A stretch of DNA of 64,000 bases from DASQPR01 sp963797605 (GTDB lineage Bacteria > Actinomycetota > Actinomycetes > Mycobacteriales > Micromonosporaceae), in assembly GCA_963797605.1 (NCBI GenBank), contig CAWCPX010000003.1, positions 124,001 through 188,000 of the forward strand, written 5' to 3'. The position numbers and the translations under genes were made by a program. The stretch's first letter is position 1; each line of letters begins with the position of its first letter. This document shows, piece after piece, positions 18,647-29,031 of the stretch. The notes under the pieces were generated by a model. It ran no database searches. It was not told where the DNA came from and saw only the letters and a program-made list of their open reading frames with translations.

Positions 18647-20056
18647 CTACACCTTCGCCTCTGTGCCAGCGGACACGGACGCGTCTACGTCGATCTCCTC
18701 GGTCGCGTTCGCCTCGAGGTCCGGAGCAGACTCGTCCTCCCGCGAAACCGCAGGCCGGGGCAGGCTAAACACGGTGGTCTCCGTTGATCTATCGTCCTCG
18801 TCAACGAGAGCAGCGCCGGTTGCGACCGGCACGGGATTGGTCGCAGCCGTCTCCAGTTTCTTCGCGTCGCGCGACTTCTTTCCCGGAAGCGACATGCGGA
18901 TCGTGGTCTCGCCATCGATCTGCTTCGCGTCGTCCTGCTTCGCCTCGTCCGTCAGCGCCTCGTCCACCATCGCGTCGTTCGGCATCGCGTCGTCCTCTTG
19001 GACGCTGCGCTTCGGAACCCGAACGGACGCGACTGTTGGCACTGACGGAATGATCCGCGACAAGAGCATGAAGTGACGCTCGGCGAATTCGGGATGATCA
19101 GCCGTCGCAGCCACATCGGCGATGCCGCCGATGAGCACATCACGCCACAGATGCGTCGGAATGCCGAGGCGGCCCAGCGCGAGGGTCATGTAGTTCTGCG
19201 CGATCGCCGAGAACCAACCGCGGCCGCTAAGCAGGTGCGTGACACCCGAACCCCAGTTCTCGGCGCGTAAGCCCTTGTGGCCGTGAACCCGATGATGGGG
19301 ACGCGTGTGTCGATCGAGGTAGAGCGCGTAACTGACGGCGAAACGAGCCACGTCGTGCAGTGGCTCGCCCGACATGAGGCACGACTCCCAGTCGACCACG
19401 CCGTTCACCTGATTGCCCTGCATCAACAGGTTGCCGAACCAGAAGTCGCCATGTACGACGGTGCGGGGCGTCGTGTGCGAACCCAGGCGCCCGGCTGATG
19501 AGTTCAGCACCCGCTTGACTATCGCGAGTCGCGAGTTGTCGGCGAAACGGCTTGAGATGCGATCGAGGCTGTCTCCGAACAGCGAGACCTGCGAACGGGT
19601 GCCGGCTGTCCGGGTCTGCAGCTCGCCGAGCCACACGCCGGCGGCTGCGAAATCGCGGCGCACGTTGCGACGTCGGGCTGTGTGATGCCATCCGTGGTAA
19701 GCAACCGTCATCGGTGTGCCGACCAAGGCGGTGCTGACGAGCGCCGACCTGCCCTCGTGCGACATGAACCCGACCGGACGCGGCAGCGTGGCGCTCAGAC
19801 TGCCGAGCGGAAGGCCGGCCAGGGCATCTAAGGCATGCCCTTCGTTGAGGATGACCGCCTCCGCGGCGCGCGTGGTCGGGATCTTGACAACGAACGATGG
19901 ACCGTACTCGTCGATTAGGACTACGGTCATCTTGGCGTTCGGATCCTGTGATCCCGCCAGCAATACCGCCCGCGTGCCCTCGCGTTGGAGCACATCGCGA
20001 ACGGCGGGACGGTCCGAGGCCAGGATCCTCTGGAGTTCGATTGTGTCTGCGCTCAT
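18647..20056 (-). CDS. Aminoglycoside-phosphotransferase-like kinase with acidic C-terminal tail
   Basis: The protein has 469 residues from the ATG at 20056. The kinase fold of the APH/choline kinase group is marked by VVKIPTTRAAEAVILNE (nucleotide Lys), the Brenner motif VVHGDFWFGNLL (catalytic Asp) and VVDWE (metal Asp). Residues after about 360 form a low-complexity tail rich in Asp, Glu, Ala and Lys with repeated short units such as DDAMPND and DEALTDEAKQDD. Its position among glycan genes argues against drug resistance. It could phosphorylate a sugar or small-molecule precursor. Confidence 0.8.
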   Translation of the reverse strand: MSADTIELQRILASDRPAVRDVLQREGTRAVLLAGSQDPNAKMTVVLIDEYGPSFVVKIPTTRAAEAVILNEGHALDALAGLPLGSLSATLPRPVGFMSHEGRSALVSTALVGTPMTVAYHGWHHTARRRNVRRDFAAAGVWLGELQTRTAGTRSQVSLFGDSLDRISSRFADNSRLAIVKRVLNSSAGRLGSHTTPRTVVHGDFWFGNLLMQGNQVNGVVDWESCLMSGEPLHDVARFAVSYALYLDRHTRPHHRVHGHKGLRAENWGSGVTHLLSGRGWFSAIAQNYMTLALGRLGIPTHLWRDVLIGGIADVAATADHPEFAERHFMLLSRIIPSVPTVASVRVPKRSVQEDDAMPNDAMVDEALTDEAKQDDAKQIDGETTIRMSLPGKKSRDAKKLETAATNPVPVATGAALVDEDDRSTETTVFSLPRPAVSREDESAPDLEANATEEIDVDASVSAGTEAKV

Positions 20057-20069
20057 CGCAGCACCCCGA

Positions 20070-20468
20070 TCACAATTCGGTCCCCGACGGGAGCACGGAC
20101 CAGAGCATGGGCCGCCACCGCATCGCACGAATGGCGGCCCACTTCAGAGCATGAAAACGCACCGTGCCGCTCGGTACGGTCAGAACTGCCTGTGTGAACC
20201 ATCGCAATGAGCCGGGAGCGACCAGGGTGATCGCGACCGGCTGCTTAAGCGATGGCAAAGCGATGTACTCCCTCTCGATGGTGACGCCGTAACGACGCGC
20301 GATTTTGCGCACCGCGCGCCCACCGACGATGGCGACCCGCATCGATCGCGGCAGCGCGGTGAGCTGCGCCTTGATCGCACCGTCGGTAGCGGTCGAGGCC
20401 TTGACGACGACGGTGTTCGGCGGCAATAGCAGCCGCCAACGTTCATCGAGGCTCGTAGAGGCAGACAT
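20070..20468 (-). CDS. Hypothetical protein between RtcB-like and APH-like genes
   Basis: The protein has 132 residues starting MSASTSLDERWRLLLPP. It is mixed alpha/beta with segments TVVVKASTATDGA, MRVAIVGGRAVRKIARRYGV and VAITLVAPGSLRWFTQAV, and no signal peptide. I recognise no family. The IVGGRAVRKIARRYG stretch could be a nucleotide-binding or methyltransferase-like loop. It sits tightly between the RtcB-like gene (9 bases) and the kinase gene (13 bases), so it probably functions with them. Confidence 0.55.
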   Translation of the reverse strand: MSASTSLDERWRLLLPPNTVVVKASTATDGAIKAQLTALPRSMRVAIVGGRAVRKIARRYGVTIEREYIALPSLKQPVAITLVAPGSLRWFTQAVLTVPSGTVRFHALKWAAIRAMRWRPMLWSVLPSGTEL

Positions 20469-20477
20469 CCGGATCCT

Positions 20478-21910
20478 TTAGTTGAGAACTGCGAACGGGC
20501 GCATGCGAGCGACCGGACGTACCAATCCGTTGTCTATGAGCACGCTGAGGGCTGCGTTGACGCCGTTGTCGTCGAAGTGACCGTGCGTTCCGGCGCCGCG
20601 TCCGAATAGCGAAAGCGCAATGTCGAGTGGCCATCGGGGTGAACCGTCGACAGGCCGCGCTGGACAAAGTCGGAGACGAGCGTTCCCGACCCGTGGCATG
20701 CGGAGTACAGGCTGTCGCCGGCTTTCGCGCCCGTGACGGCCAGGTACGAAGAGGTGCGTGACGTGCCTGGTAGCAGAACGGCCTGACCAATGCTGCCGAA
20801 CACGGTGCCGGGCGCGCACATCTCCGCGGGGAAGGCCCGGCAGGAGTTGTGCCGATGCACTATGGCGGTCTCGCCAGCGAGGCTCGCTGGCATCGGCTCC
20901 TCGTAGATGGAGTTGTGCGGCGAGTCCACGACGAGTCGGCCACCGCTGCCTCCGAACACGTCGGCGGCGACCTTCTTCAGAGCCGCGTACGTGGCGATGC
21001 GGAAAGCGAATCCGTAGTTCATGGCGGCGGCGTTGGCTAGCATGAGCCGCTGGCCCTCATCACTGTCCCGGGAAATCGACGGAGACGACGCAGCGAAGTA
21101 GAGCGCGAGCCGTTGCTTGAATTGCGCCATCGACCTGGCGGTAGCCAGGTGGTACAGCGGCTTCTCGATCGCCATCGCCATCTTGATATGGCGCGGGTTG
21201 TGTTTGCGGCGCCCGAACAAGGCGCCGATCTCACCCGTCAGCACGCCTCCGCCGGCGTGATATTGCAGCACCAGCTGGCCCTCGTGAACGCCGAGAGCCG
21301 CGGCGGCCTCCGCGTCGAAGACCTTCTCGACCATCTGAAGCTCGATGAAGTGATTCGACGGTCCGACCGTGCCGAATCGCATCCGAGCAAGCTGGAAAGC
21401 GACACCCGGAAGCTCCTTCGTCAGCCGGTCGCCGCCTCCGTATCGATTCAGGTCGAGGTGCCCGTTCTCCTCGACCCGGGTGAGTTCGTCGGCCTCGACG
21501 CCGTAGCGTTCGGCCGCGAACACGGCTCCGTGCACGGCCGCCTTCTTGACTTCCTTGGCGGAGAGTTCGCGCAGGTTGGATGCCGGATAGGGGTAGCGCT
21601 CGCGCATCCGGCGATAGAACTCGTGAATGCCGGCTTCGTTCGGACGATCGGCGTCGAGGGCGATGAGGGCCATGCCGCAGTTGACCGAGGCCGACGTCAG
21701 CGCGGGCCGGATCGTGTTGATCGTCGCGACCGCCACGGACGATGGCATTTCCATGTTGGACTTGTGGTGGAAGTCGGGCAGGACCACCGGCGGCGACGCA
21801 AGATCGGCATCAGCGGTCTGGGCGATCACCCGCGCCAAAACGTCTGGATCGGCTGGCAGGTCGGGCCCGTCGAAAACGCGCGGATCCCGGCTTATGACAT
21901 TGACGTTCAA
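20478..21910 (-). CDS. Divergent RtcB-family protein in the glycan operon (one frameshift near the 3' end)
   Basis: RtcB enzymes ligate RNA 3'-phosphate/cyclic phosphate to 5'-OH ends. Family landmarks are in order: LPDFHHK, SVNCGMALIA (residues 75-84), GTVGPSNHFIELQ, HRHNSCRAFP, QAVLLPGTSRTSSYL and SACHGSG with the guanylylated-type His. Several key positions differ. The metal-binding Asp of the usual D-[IV]-[NG]-CG is Ser75, the GSRG loop reads HAGGGV, and the Arg of HGAGR is Thr. The last 30 residues (DDNGVNAALSVLIDNGLV...FAVLN) need a shift near 20590. A TTG start overlaps the glycosyltransferase stop. Canonical RNA ligase activity is doubtful. Confidence 0.75.
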
Positions 21911-23120
21911 TTCGTGCTCCCACGGTACGTGCGGTCGAGGACGGCGGCTAGCGCTTGCGGTGTGTACTTGTCTGCGATCCGTTCCAGAGCGCCGCGGGCC
22001 ATACGTGCGCCTTCGGCGGGTTCGTCGAGGATGTGCTTTATCGCGCGGCCAAGCAGTCGGGGTTGGCCTGCCGGGACCAGCAGGCCAGTCTCGCCCGGCA
22101 CGATCACATCTGGCACGGCGTTGACTGCGGTCGCGACTACCGGAACGCGCGCTTCAATGGCCTCGATCAACGCGCAGGGCAGGCCTTCGTACCGGCTGGC
22201 CAGAGCGAACACGTCGAAGGCCGGCAGCAGTTCCCGGACGTCCTCGCGGTGCCCGAGGAGGACCAGCCGATTCTCGACGCCGCGCTTGCGAGCATGCGCG
22301 AGCATCTGGTCACGCATCGGTCCGTCGCCGATCCAGATGCCCCAGACATCGTTCGCGGGAATGAACGCCAACGCGTCGATCCAGTCTTCCGGAGCCTTCT
22401 GGTAGTCGATGCGCCCGACTGTGCCGACGAGGCGGAGACCGGTGGGCAGTCCAAGGCGACGACGGGCCAGGCCGCGCGCTGCGAAGCCGGACTCGATCTG
22501 GGTGCTCTCCACTGCGGGCGGAATCGTCCGGACCCGGTCCGGCGGCGCGATCTGTCGCCGGATCGCCTCCGCGGCAACGCCGCTGCCGACCGCCAGGAAC
22601 GCGTGGGTACGTCGGCCGAGCCGTCGCTCAATGCTGACGTACAGCGATCGCCGCCACGCCGGCTGAAAGTCGTGGAAAGGGAATCCGTGGAAGGTGTGGA
22701 CGATGCGTGGCACGCCCACGTCGGCGGCCGCCAACCTGCCGAGCGCCCCAGCCTTCGCGCTGTGCGTGTGCACCACATCGAATTCGCCTTGGCCGAGGAA
22801 CGACCGCAACGTCCGCAAAGCCGCACGGTCTTTTCGGGGCGAGATCTCCGGCACCAGGATCGGCGACGCGTGCGACCTGCAGACCCGGCATCGTACGCCT
22901 GCGAGAGCAGATCGCCTTCCGGGGCGTCTTTCACCGCCGCCGCGCCGGACAACGATTGCTCGGTCTGGCCACCCGCGCTTGCCGGTCATGCTGGCGCCAC
23001 CGGTATGATCATGACACTCGAATCGGCCGGGTCGACGACCAGAGCACCGCGCAGTGCGACGCCTCCGGCTCCTGCTGCCATGCGAGTGATGATCGTGGCC
23101 ACTCTGATGCGATTGCTCAT
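21907..23120 (-). CDS. Family GT4 glycosyltransferase, N-terminal part frameshifted
   Basis: The C-terminal 300 residues are clean: VVHTHSAKAGALGRLAA, IVHTFHGFPFHDFQP, GTVGRIDYQKAPEDWI, IWIGDGPMRDQML and the nucleotide-sugar motif SRYEGLPCALIEAIEARVP. This is a typical retaining GT4 (WcaG/PelF-like) acting in the cytosol. The N-terminus starts MSNRIRVATIITRMAAGAGG at 23120 and needs several single-base shifts between about 22870 and 23000 to reach LVPEISPRKDRAALR. The repaired length is near 400. It adds a sugar to the lipid-linked repeat unit. Confidence 0.85.
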
Positions 23121-23182
23121 GGACGCCTGCGGTCTCGTTTCCCAGCCGTTCCATCCCATGACGCCGCATAGCTGGGCGGGGC

Positions 23183-24105
23183 TCACCGTCTCGCCGTCCC
23201 CCACACAGACGCGCAGGCAAGGCAGACGATCTCGTCATAGCGGTGCCATCTCGCCGATCGGTGGGTGCGCCGGACCACGGCCGGTGCCGAGCGCAAGCGT
23301 CGCCGCAAATGCCCAATAGCGGCGCAGCTCGCCGGCCGCGTATGTGCCAGCGACCAGGTCCGCCGGCGGCCGCTCGGCGTGATCCGAGTGACGGCGGTCT
23401 GTGGACCGCGTTCGAGGACCACGATGCGATCCGGCGTCAGCATCCGCTCCCGCCGCCGAACGGTCGGGAGACCCGGCCATGTGACGTGCGTGACCGTGCG
23501 CGCTCCGGGCGTCCGTGCGCAGCGGTTCGGCGATGCCGTAGCAGTCGGTCTCGTCGGCGCAGCACAGGTTGTCTGCGGTGGCGACCGCACCGTCCCGGAG
23601 CGCTGCCGACAGGATCGTAGACTTGCCCACGCCGCCGGGACCCGCCAGTAGAGGCGTACCCCGTCGCGTGCCCGGAGCACCGACGCGTGCAGCGGGAACA
23701 CGGCCGCGCCAGCCTGCCCGCCAGAGCACCGGATAGTGGACGAGCATCTGGCACGCGAGCAGTCCGAAGCGATCGGACAACGTGAGGTTTGCCGCCCGTG
23801 TCGTCTTGCCAGGACGGTACCTCGCCGTGACGTCAACGACGTCGTCACGGACCGCGAACAGCAGGTCGAAGCCGGAGCCGCCCGCGTTCGATCATCACCA
23901 CTCGACCCGCAGTCAGCGAAGGCACCGCGGGTCAAGACATGAAAGCCCGAAGTCGCGAAGGCGTCGTCGAACCTTCGATCGTCAGGCGAACTGACGGCTC
24001 GCCGGCCGACCTCTCGGCGGCGAGCGACCCGACGTTGCGCTCGATGATCCGAGTCGCCCATGGCAATTCCGGATTGATCGCGATGATCTCGCCACCCGAG
24101 TACAA
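23183..24105 (-). CDS. HprK-like serine kinase/phosphotransferase-related protein, frameshifted
   Basis: The sequence is readable only in pieces: ATRIIERNVGSLAAERSAGE, VRLTIEG, ATSGFHVLTRGAFADCG, SDRFGLLACQMLVHYPVLW, LLAGPGGVGKSTI (P-loop), TADNLCC and RIVVLERG. The order matches HPr-kinase-like domain proteins (about 300 residues) that occur in actinobacterial and proteobacterial glycan and peptide clusters. At least four single-base breaks are present. The start near 24105 (TTG after the dehydratase stop) and the end are uncertain. The substrate is unknown and the Walker A loop is intact. Confidence 0.5.
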
Positions 24106-24113
24106 TCCACGCG

Positions 24114-25603
24114 CTACAACCCGTCGGGGTAGGGCGCACCGACGCTGGCAGGCGTATGGGCGCGGTGGGCGGGCGGGTAGTCGGGAAGCATCTCCCGCAG
24201 CAGGGCGACCGATCGCTCCGCGTCGTTGTTGCCGGCGGCGATGGCGAGTTCCGCAAGCATCGGCCCAGGTCCGGTGGCACCACGCGTGGCGTGGGTCGCC
24301 CAGATCTTGCGGATGGGCCGTCGGCACTCGCACCTCGGCGTCGGAGAAGACCTTCTCGTTGAGCTTCTCGCCCGGTCGCAGGCCGGTGAACATGATGCGG
24401 ATCTGCGGAAGGTGGATCGCTGCGGCGTACTTCTGGACCAGGTCCACGATGCCGACCGGCTCGCCCATGTCGAGCACGAAGGTCTCGGCGTACTCCGCGA
24501 GCATCGCCGCCTCCAGTACGAGGCCGGCCGCCTCCTCGATCGTCATGAAGAATCGCGTGACGTCCGGGTGGGTCACGGTGATCGCCTCGCCCGTTGGCCA
24601 TCTGATCGGCCAGGACGCTGAGCAGGGAACCGCGCGAACCGAGCACGTTTCCGAACCGGACCGACGCCATCGGGTCGATCTGCTGGCCGCGGCTGCCTGG
24701 ACGATGACTTCGGCCAGCCGCTTGGTCGCGCCGAGCACCGACGTCGGATCGGCCGCCTTGTCGGTGGAGATGAGCACGAAGCGGGACGTGCCGTACTTGA
24801 TCGCCAGGTCGACCAGGTGTTGCGTACCCAGGACATTCGTCTTGACACCCTCGCACGGGTGCCGCTCGAGAAGCGGCAGATGCTTGTGCGCGGCGGCGTG
24901 CAGGACGAGGTCCGGGCGCGTCTCGGCGAAGATCTGCTCCAGTCGTGGCCGGTCCCGAATGTCGGCGACGATGATGTCGTCGTTGTCGAGAAGGCCCGAT
25001 CCGGCCAATTCCAGGTGAAGTGAGTGGAGGTTCGACTCGTCGTGGTCGAGCATGTAGAGCGCGGCCGGGTTGAACCGTGCTGATCTGCCGGCACAGCTCG
25101 GACCCGATCGATCCGCCTGCACCGGTGACGAGCACCCGCCGCGCTTGGATCAGACCGCGGACACGGTCTGAGACCACATGGACTTCGTCCCGGCCAAGGA
25201 GCTTCTCCACACGAACGCCGCTCAGGTCAGAGACTCGCATCGTCCGTTCGACCGCTGCGAGGAAGGACGGCAAGTGCCTCACGAGGAGGTTTGCCTTTGC
25301 CGCTTCCTCGATCAGCTCGGCTATCCGGTCGGCTGGAAGAGAAGGGATGGAGACGACCGCCGAACGGGCGCCCACCTTCCTCGCGACCGTCGCGACGTCG
25401 TCGAGCACGCCAAGAACAGGCAGGCCCGAGACGGTACGCAGACCGCGATCGTCATCAAGGAACCCGATCGGGTTGAGGCCGTACGAGGGAGCCGTGCGGA
25501 GAGCGCGAACCAGTTCACGACCGGCTTGGCCAGCTCCGAGAATCAGGGTAGGTAGGCCATTGTTTGAGGTCTTGCATGACGTATCCAGCTTCGCATGTCG
25601 CAT
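24114..25603 (-). CDS. NDP-sugar 4,6-dehydratase, CapD/FlaA1/PglF type, frameshifted
   Basis: The N-terminal Rossmann regulatory part (LPTLILGAGQAGRELVRALR, IGFLDDD) is followed by the SDR catalytic domain: VLVTGAGGSIGSELCRQI, LHAAAHKHLPLLERHP, FVLISTDKAADPTSVLGATKR, VRFGNVLGSRGS, VTHPDVTRFFMTIEEAAGLVLEA and FTGLRPGEKLNEKVF. The C-terminus ends YPDG-L before the stop at 24114. At least four frame changes occur between about 24250 and 25090. It lacks the N-terminal membrane helices of WbpM, so it is the soluble type. It converts UDP-GlcNAc to the 4-keto-6-deoxy sugar, which the adjacent DegT enzyme would aminate. Confidence 0.85.
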
Positions 25604-25611
25604 TCCTTTTC

Positions 25612-26757
25612 TTACAACGCCTCGACTAGCCGTGTCGTGACCCGATCGAGCTGTTGGTCGCTCAAACCGGGATAGAGCGGCAAGGAGAGGAGCTCCTCAG
25701 CCACGAGATCAGTCGTCGGGACCGAGGCCCGCTCAGCATCGCTGAAGAGTGCCGCATAGCCGCGGAAATGGTGTACTGGGATGAAGTGAACTGATGTGCC
25801 TATCCCATCGGCAGTCAGCTGCGCGATGATTTCGTCACGGCGTTGGACTCGCAGTTGGTAAAGATGAAAAGAATGACCTTCGGGCCGCGACGGTACGATC
25901 ACGCGTCCCGCGTCAATAACATCTTTCAACGCTTCGTCGTATTGACGGACAAGCAACGCCCGCTCGTCCTGCCAGGCTGGCAGACTTGCCAACTGTGCGC
26001 GGCCAATGGCGGCCTGCAGATCGGTCATGTTGGCCTTGAAACCGATTTCCGGCACATCGTATCGCCACGTCCCGCCTGGCAGGTACCGCTTCCAGGCGTC
26101 CTTGCTCATTCCGTGCAATCGGGCCGACCGCAGCCACGATGCGAACTCTTCGTCGAACGTTGCCACGGCGCCGCCTTCCCCGATCGGAAGGTTCTTGGTC
26201 GCGTAGAAGCTCAGGCATGTGGCGAAGGGTGCGGTCCGGCGATCGGCACGACCGATTGCGCCGCCCGGACCGTGCGCCGCGTCTACCACGACCCTCGAAA
26301 AAGGCAACGACGCGGCGTGGGCAAGTGGGACATGATCCACGGGATATCCGCCGAGATCGCAAACAACCATCGCGCTTACAGCGCCGTGCCGCTTCACGGC
26401 CTCGGCGACGAGCGACGGAGTCGGGACGAGCGTATCGGCGTCGACATCTACGAGCACAGGCTGATAACCAGCATGGACGATGGCGGCGACGGCGCCGCAG
26501 AAGGTGAGGCTCGGCGTCAGGACGAGCGCCCCTGGCGCAAGCCGAAGTGCCCGCAGGCTGAGCTCCAAGGCGTGCGTGCACGAGGAGAGCGTGATGACGT
26601 GTGGCTGGCCCAGGTACTCGCCGAGTTCCTCTTCGAACGCGACACTCTGCGGGCCGGTCGTCACCCAACCAGAATCGAGGACTCGAAGCGCCGCGGCCTT
26701 AGCCTCGTCGGTGAACGGCGGAACGGTGAAAGCGATGCTCGTCGTGGTGTGCGTCAT
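25612..26757 (-). CDS. DegT/DnrJ/EryC1/StrS family aminotransferase
   Basis: The intact protein has 381 residues. This PLP enzyme aminates keto sugars using glutamate. It has an N-terminal GWVTTGPQ, TLSSCTHALELSLRAL (PLP phosphate site), VVVDAAHGPG (Asp contacting the pyridine N) and the Schiff-base lysine in SFYATKNLPIGEGG. The end HFIPVHHFRGYAALF is family-typical. It follows the dehydratase-compatible logic of bacillosamine-like sugars. Its start shares a base with the Wzz-like stop, indicating one operon. Confidence 0.93.
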   Translation of the reverse strand: MTHTTTSIAFTVPPFTDEAKAAALRVLDSGWVTTGPQSVAFEEELGEYLGQPHVITLSSCTHALELSLRALRLAPGALVLTPSLTFCGAVAAIVHAGYQPVLVDVDADTLVPTPSLVAEAVKRHGAVSAMVVCDLGGYPVDHVPLAHAASLPFSRVVVDAAHGPGGAIGRADRRTAPFATCLSFYATKNLPIGEGGAVATFDEEFASWLRSARLHGMSKDAWKRYLPGGTWRYDVPEIGFKANMTDLQAAIGRAQLASLPAWQDERALLVRQYDEALKDVIDAGRVIVPSRPEGHSFHLYQLRVQRRDEIIAQLTADGIGTSVHFIPVHHFRGYAALFSDAERASVPTTDLVAEELLSLPLYPGLSDQQLDRVTTRLVEAL

Positions 26758-28031
26758 CAGGCACCGCTCCTATTCCGTGGGTCATCCAGCACGCCTAGCA
26801 AAGGCCACCCGGCCGCGGCAACGAGATCCCGCACACCATCGACAGCGACGATGCGGGTCGAGCGGGCGGTGAGCACGATGAGGCCGATATGTTCGCCCTC
26901 GGAGCGCGGATCTAGTTCGTCGAACGCGCAGACCTGCCGGGGTGCGTTCATGACGACTTCGCTAGACGCTAGACCGTCGACGGATAGCCGAGGAATCGTC
27001 TGAGTTGATGCGACTCCGAGGCTCGCAGCCGCGATGGAACCATCGATTCCGTTGATGGGGATACCCGTTCGGGTCGCCACTGGATCCGGTCGTAGGGTCG
27101 CGGCACGAAGTCGGTCGACAAGTTCCGGCGAGACGGGTGCCCGGTCCGCTCGCATCAGGACAACGATCGAAACGCCAGCCTGGCGGCTCGCGAGCCGCAG
27201 GCGCCTACCAATGTCCGATAGCGCTGCCGGGTCGGATCCGACGCGGCCGAGTGTCGGCACATTGAGCAGCCGCGCCACGCGGCCGACACCGGACACACCG
27301 GGGCGCAGGGTCTCGTTCGCGCCGACCAACAACAGACCGAGGGCCAGGCCGAGCATCGCGGCGATAGCGATCTTCGCGGCGAGGCCCCGTGGGTCCTCGC
27401 CCGGCAAGGCCGCCGAATCAACCACTACCGGCACCGCCACCGTGGTCTGGAGAAGTTCGAGCTTGTCCCGATCGTTCGATAAGTCGGTGATCAGCTGGTT
27501 GATGCTCGCGAGAGCGACGGCACCTTGCGGGCCACCTGCCGTCTGTGTCGCTACTCGACGGTCGGTGATGAGCGTGATAAGCGCGTTGAGATCATCAAGC
27601 GTGCCGGGAATCCCGGACCGGATGCCGGAAATCTGCTGCACAACAGCGTTGGTGAGCGCGGTCGTTACCTTCTGGGCAACCGTTGCCGAGGTATCCGTAT
27701 AGGACAAATCGACAATTCCTGACGACCCGATGCCGCTGACCGCGATCGCCTTGACGACGTCTGCGGCGTTCCGCTGCACTTGAGCGGCCTGCAAGGCATT
27801 GGCAACGAGATCTTGACTGGTCGCGATCGCTTGGACCTCGCTGACAACCGCGTCTGCCTGGGCCTGCGCCTGGGGCACGGTCGGGGAAGCCATGAGCCTG
27901 GCGTGCGCTGTGTACGTGCTCGGACTGTGGACCGCGATCGCGCCCACGACTGCTACCGGCACCGCGATCACGAGCGCGAGCATGACCCAGTAACGCCGCA
28001 CCAGCCGAACACCGACTTCGGTTACCTCCAC
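26757..28031 (-). CDS. Wzz/YveK-like chain-length regulator
   Basis: The protein has 424 residues from a GTG. The first membrane helix is YWVMLALVIAVPVAVVGAIAV (about 15-35). The periplasmic region is helical and rich in Ala/Gln, and the second helix is IAIAAMLGLALGLLLVGA (about 224-241). A C-terminal cytosolic part resembles a BY-kinase but has no Walker A motif, so it is probably a non-catalytic partner or remnant. This is the promoter-proximal gene of the minus-strand glycan operon. Confidence 0.8.
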   Translation of the reverse strand: MEVTEVGVRLVRRYWVMLALVIAVPVAVVGAIAVHSPSTYTAHARLMASPTVPQAQAQADAVVSEVQAIATSQDLVANALQAAQVQRNAADVVKAIAVSGIGSSGIVDLSYTDTSATVAQKVTTALTNAVVQQISGIRSGIPGTLDDLNALITLITDRRVATQTAGGPQGAVALASINQLITDLSNDRDKLELLQTTVAVPVVVDSAALPGEDPRGLAAKIAIAAMLGLALGLLLVGANETLRPGVSGVGRVARLLNVPTLGRVGSDPAALSDIGRRLRLASRQAGVSIVVLMRADRAPVSPELVDRLRAATLRPDPVATRTGIPINGIDGSIAAASLGVASTQTIPRLSVDGLASSEVVMNAPRQVCAFDELDPRSEGEHIGLIVLTARSTRIVAVDGVRDLVAAAGWPLLGVLDDPRNRSGA

Positions 28032-29031
28032 GGAACAGCCCCTCGTCGTACCTACAGGTGAACAGGATCATCGCGTCAACGCTACGTACTGGGTAGCCGG
28101 AGGCCATCGCATGTTCGTGCCAAGCCATCGACGCGGACTGCGTGAGAATACATTCATAAGAGACAGACGCCGTACACGTCACTGTCATGTATCGGACGCT
28201 CGTAGTCCACTTCGAAATCGCGGTCCCCGCCCGCGGCCGGCCGACGCCGGCGTCGATCTCGGCCGAGGCGCCCCGGCCGTTTATCCGCAAGTGATCCCAT
28301 GGCATTACAAGCCGCTGAGTAGCCGCGTGCGCCGTCGGTCCGTCCACCGTGTACGGGAAAAATCTGCCGTTTTTGAAGGCTTAAATTATCTAAAAGCGGC
28401 GATTCTACCCATATTCGTCCCTCAAATGACCCGCCGGGAGGGCTCTCACCAGGGTCGGCGACAGCGATCTATCACCCTGAGTGACGTCGTACGGCGAGCG
28501 GACACAATGGTCGATATCGACAATTGTCGACGAGCAGCTCGAGGCGTCAACGCGCCGGGTTTCGACAACGGACGTTGACGAATCGACGATATTCAACGTC
28601 AGAATCTGATATGCCCGTGCCACCGATTTCGCCTGGGCGGCCACGGCCACTGCGCCTTCCGGCCACGGCAGGACATCCATAACGGCAACATCCATTGGCT
28701 TGGCGTGCACCTGTGCCCGCGCTTCGGTCGTGCACGTCGTTGCGCGGCCGGTGGCGAGGTCGGATTCCCGACTTTGTTGATGCTGCGAAGCCTCGACGAA
28801 GAGAACATACGCGTCATAGAGCGGGATCGAAGTGGGCGCCATGGTCTGTGAGCATGGCCCGCTGCTGACTCATGCGCATCATGCAGATGCTGGACCAGCC
28901 CTGGGAACTCGCCGGATCAGCGGCGGAGTTCAGACGCACGGAGCTCGTCTTCGCGCCGCCAGCCGGTGCCGCTCGGAACGCTTGTCCGTCAGCATTTACC
29001 TAATACTTGCAAACGTCTGGAGGATCCGGCG
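28032..29031. promoter_or_regulatory. 1-kb divergent intergenic region of the glycan locus
   Basis: The region lies between the Wzz-like operon (minus) and the PKD beta-helix gene (plus) and should hold both promoters. It contains unusually AT-rich patches, for instance around 28145-28160 and 28378-28395. On the minus strand a 145-codon open frame (28405-28842) begins MAPTSIPLYDAYVLFVEAS; I cannot match it to a family and its composition is ambiguous. GGAGG at 29019-29023 is the ribosome-binding site of the plus-strand gene. No clear sigma-70 pair was identified. Confidence 0.4.

Noticed and set aside
18647..20056. Aminoglycoside resistance gene
   Set aside because: The fold fits, but the gene lies within a glycan operon and has an unrelated tail, so a resistance role is not supported.
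23183..24105. Lasso-peptide or RiPP cluster suggested by the HprK-like protein
   Set aside because: No precursor peptide, PqqD-like chaperone or cyclase was found; all neighbours are glycan genes.
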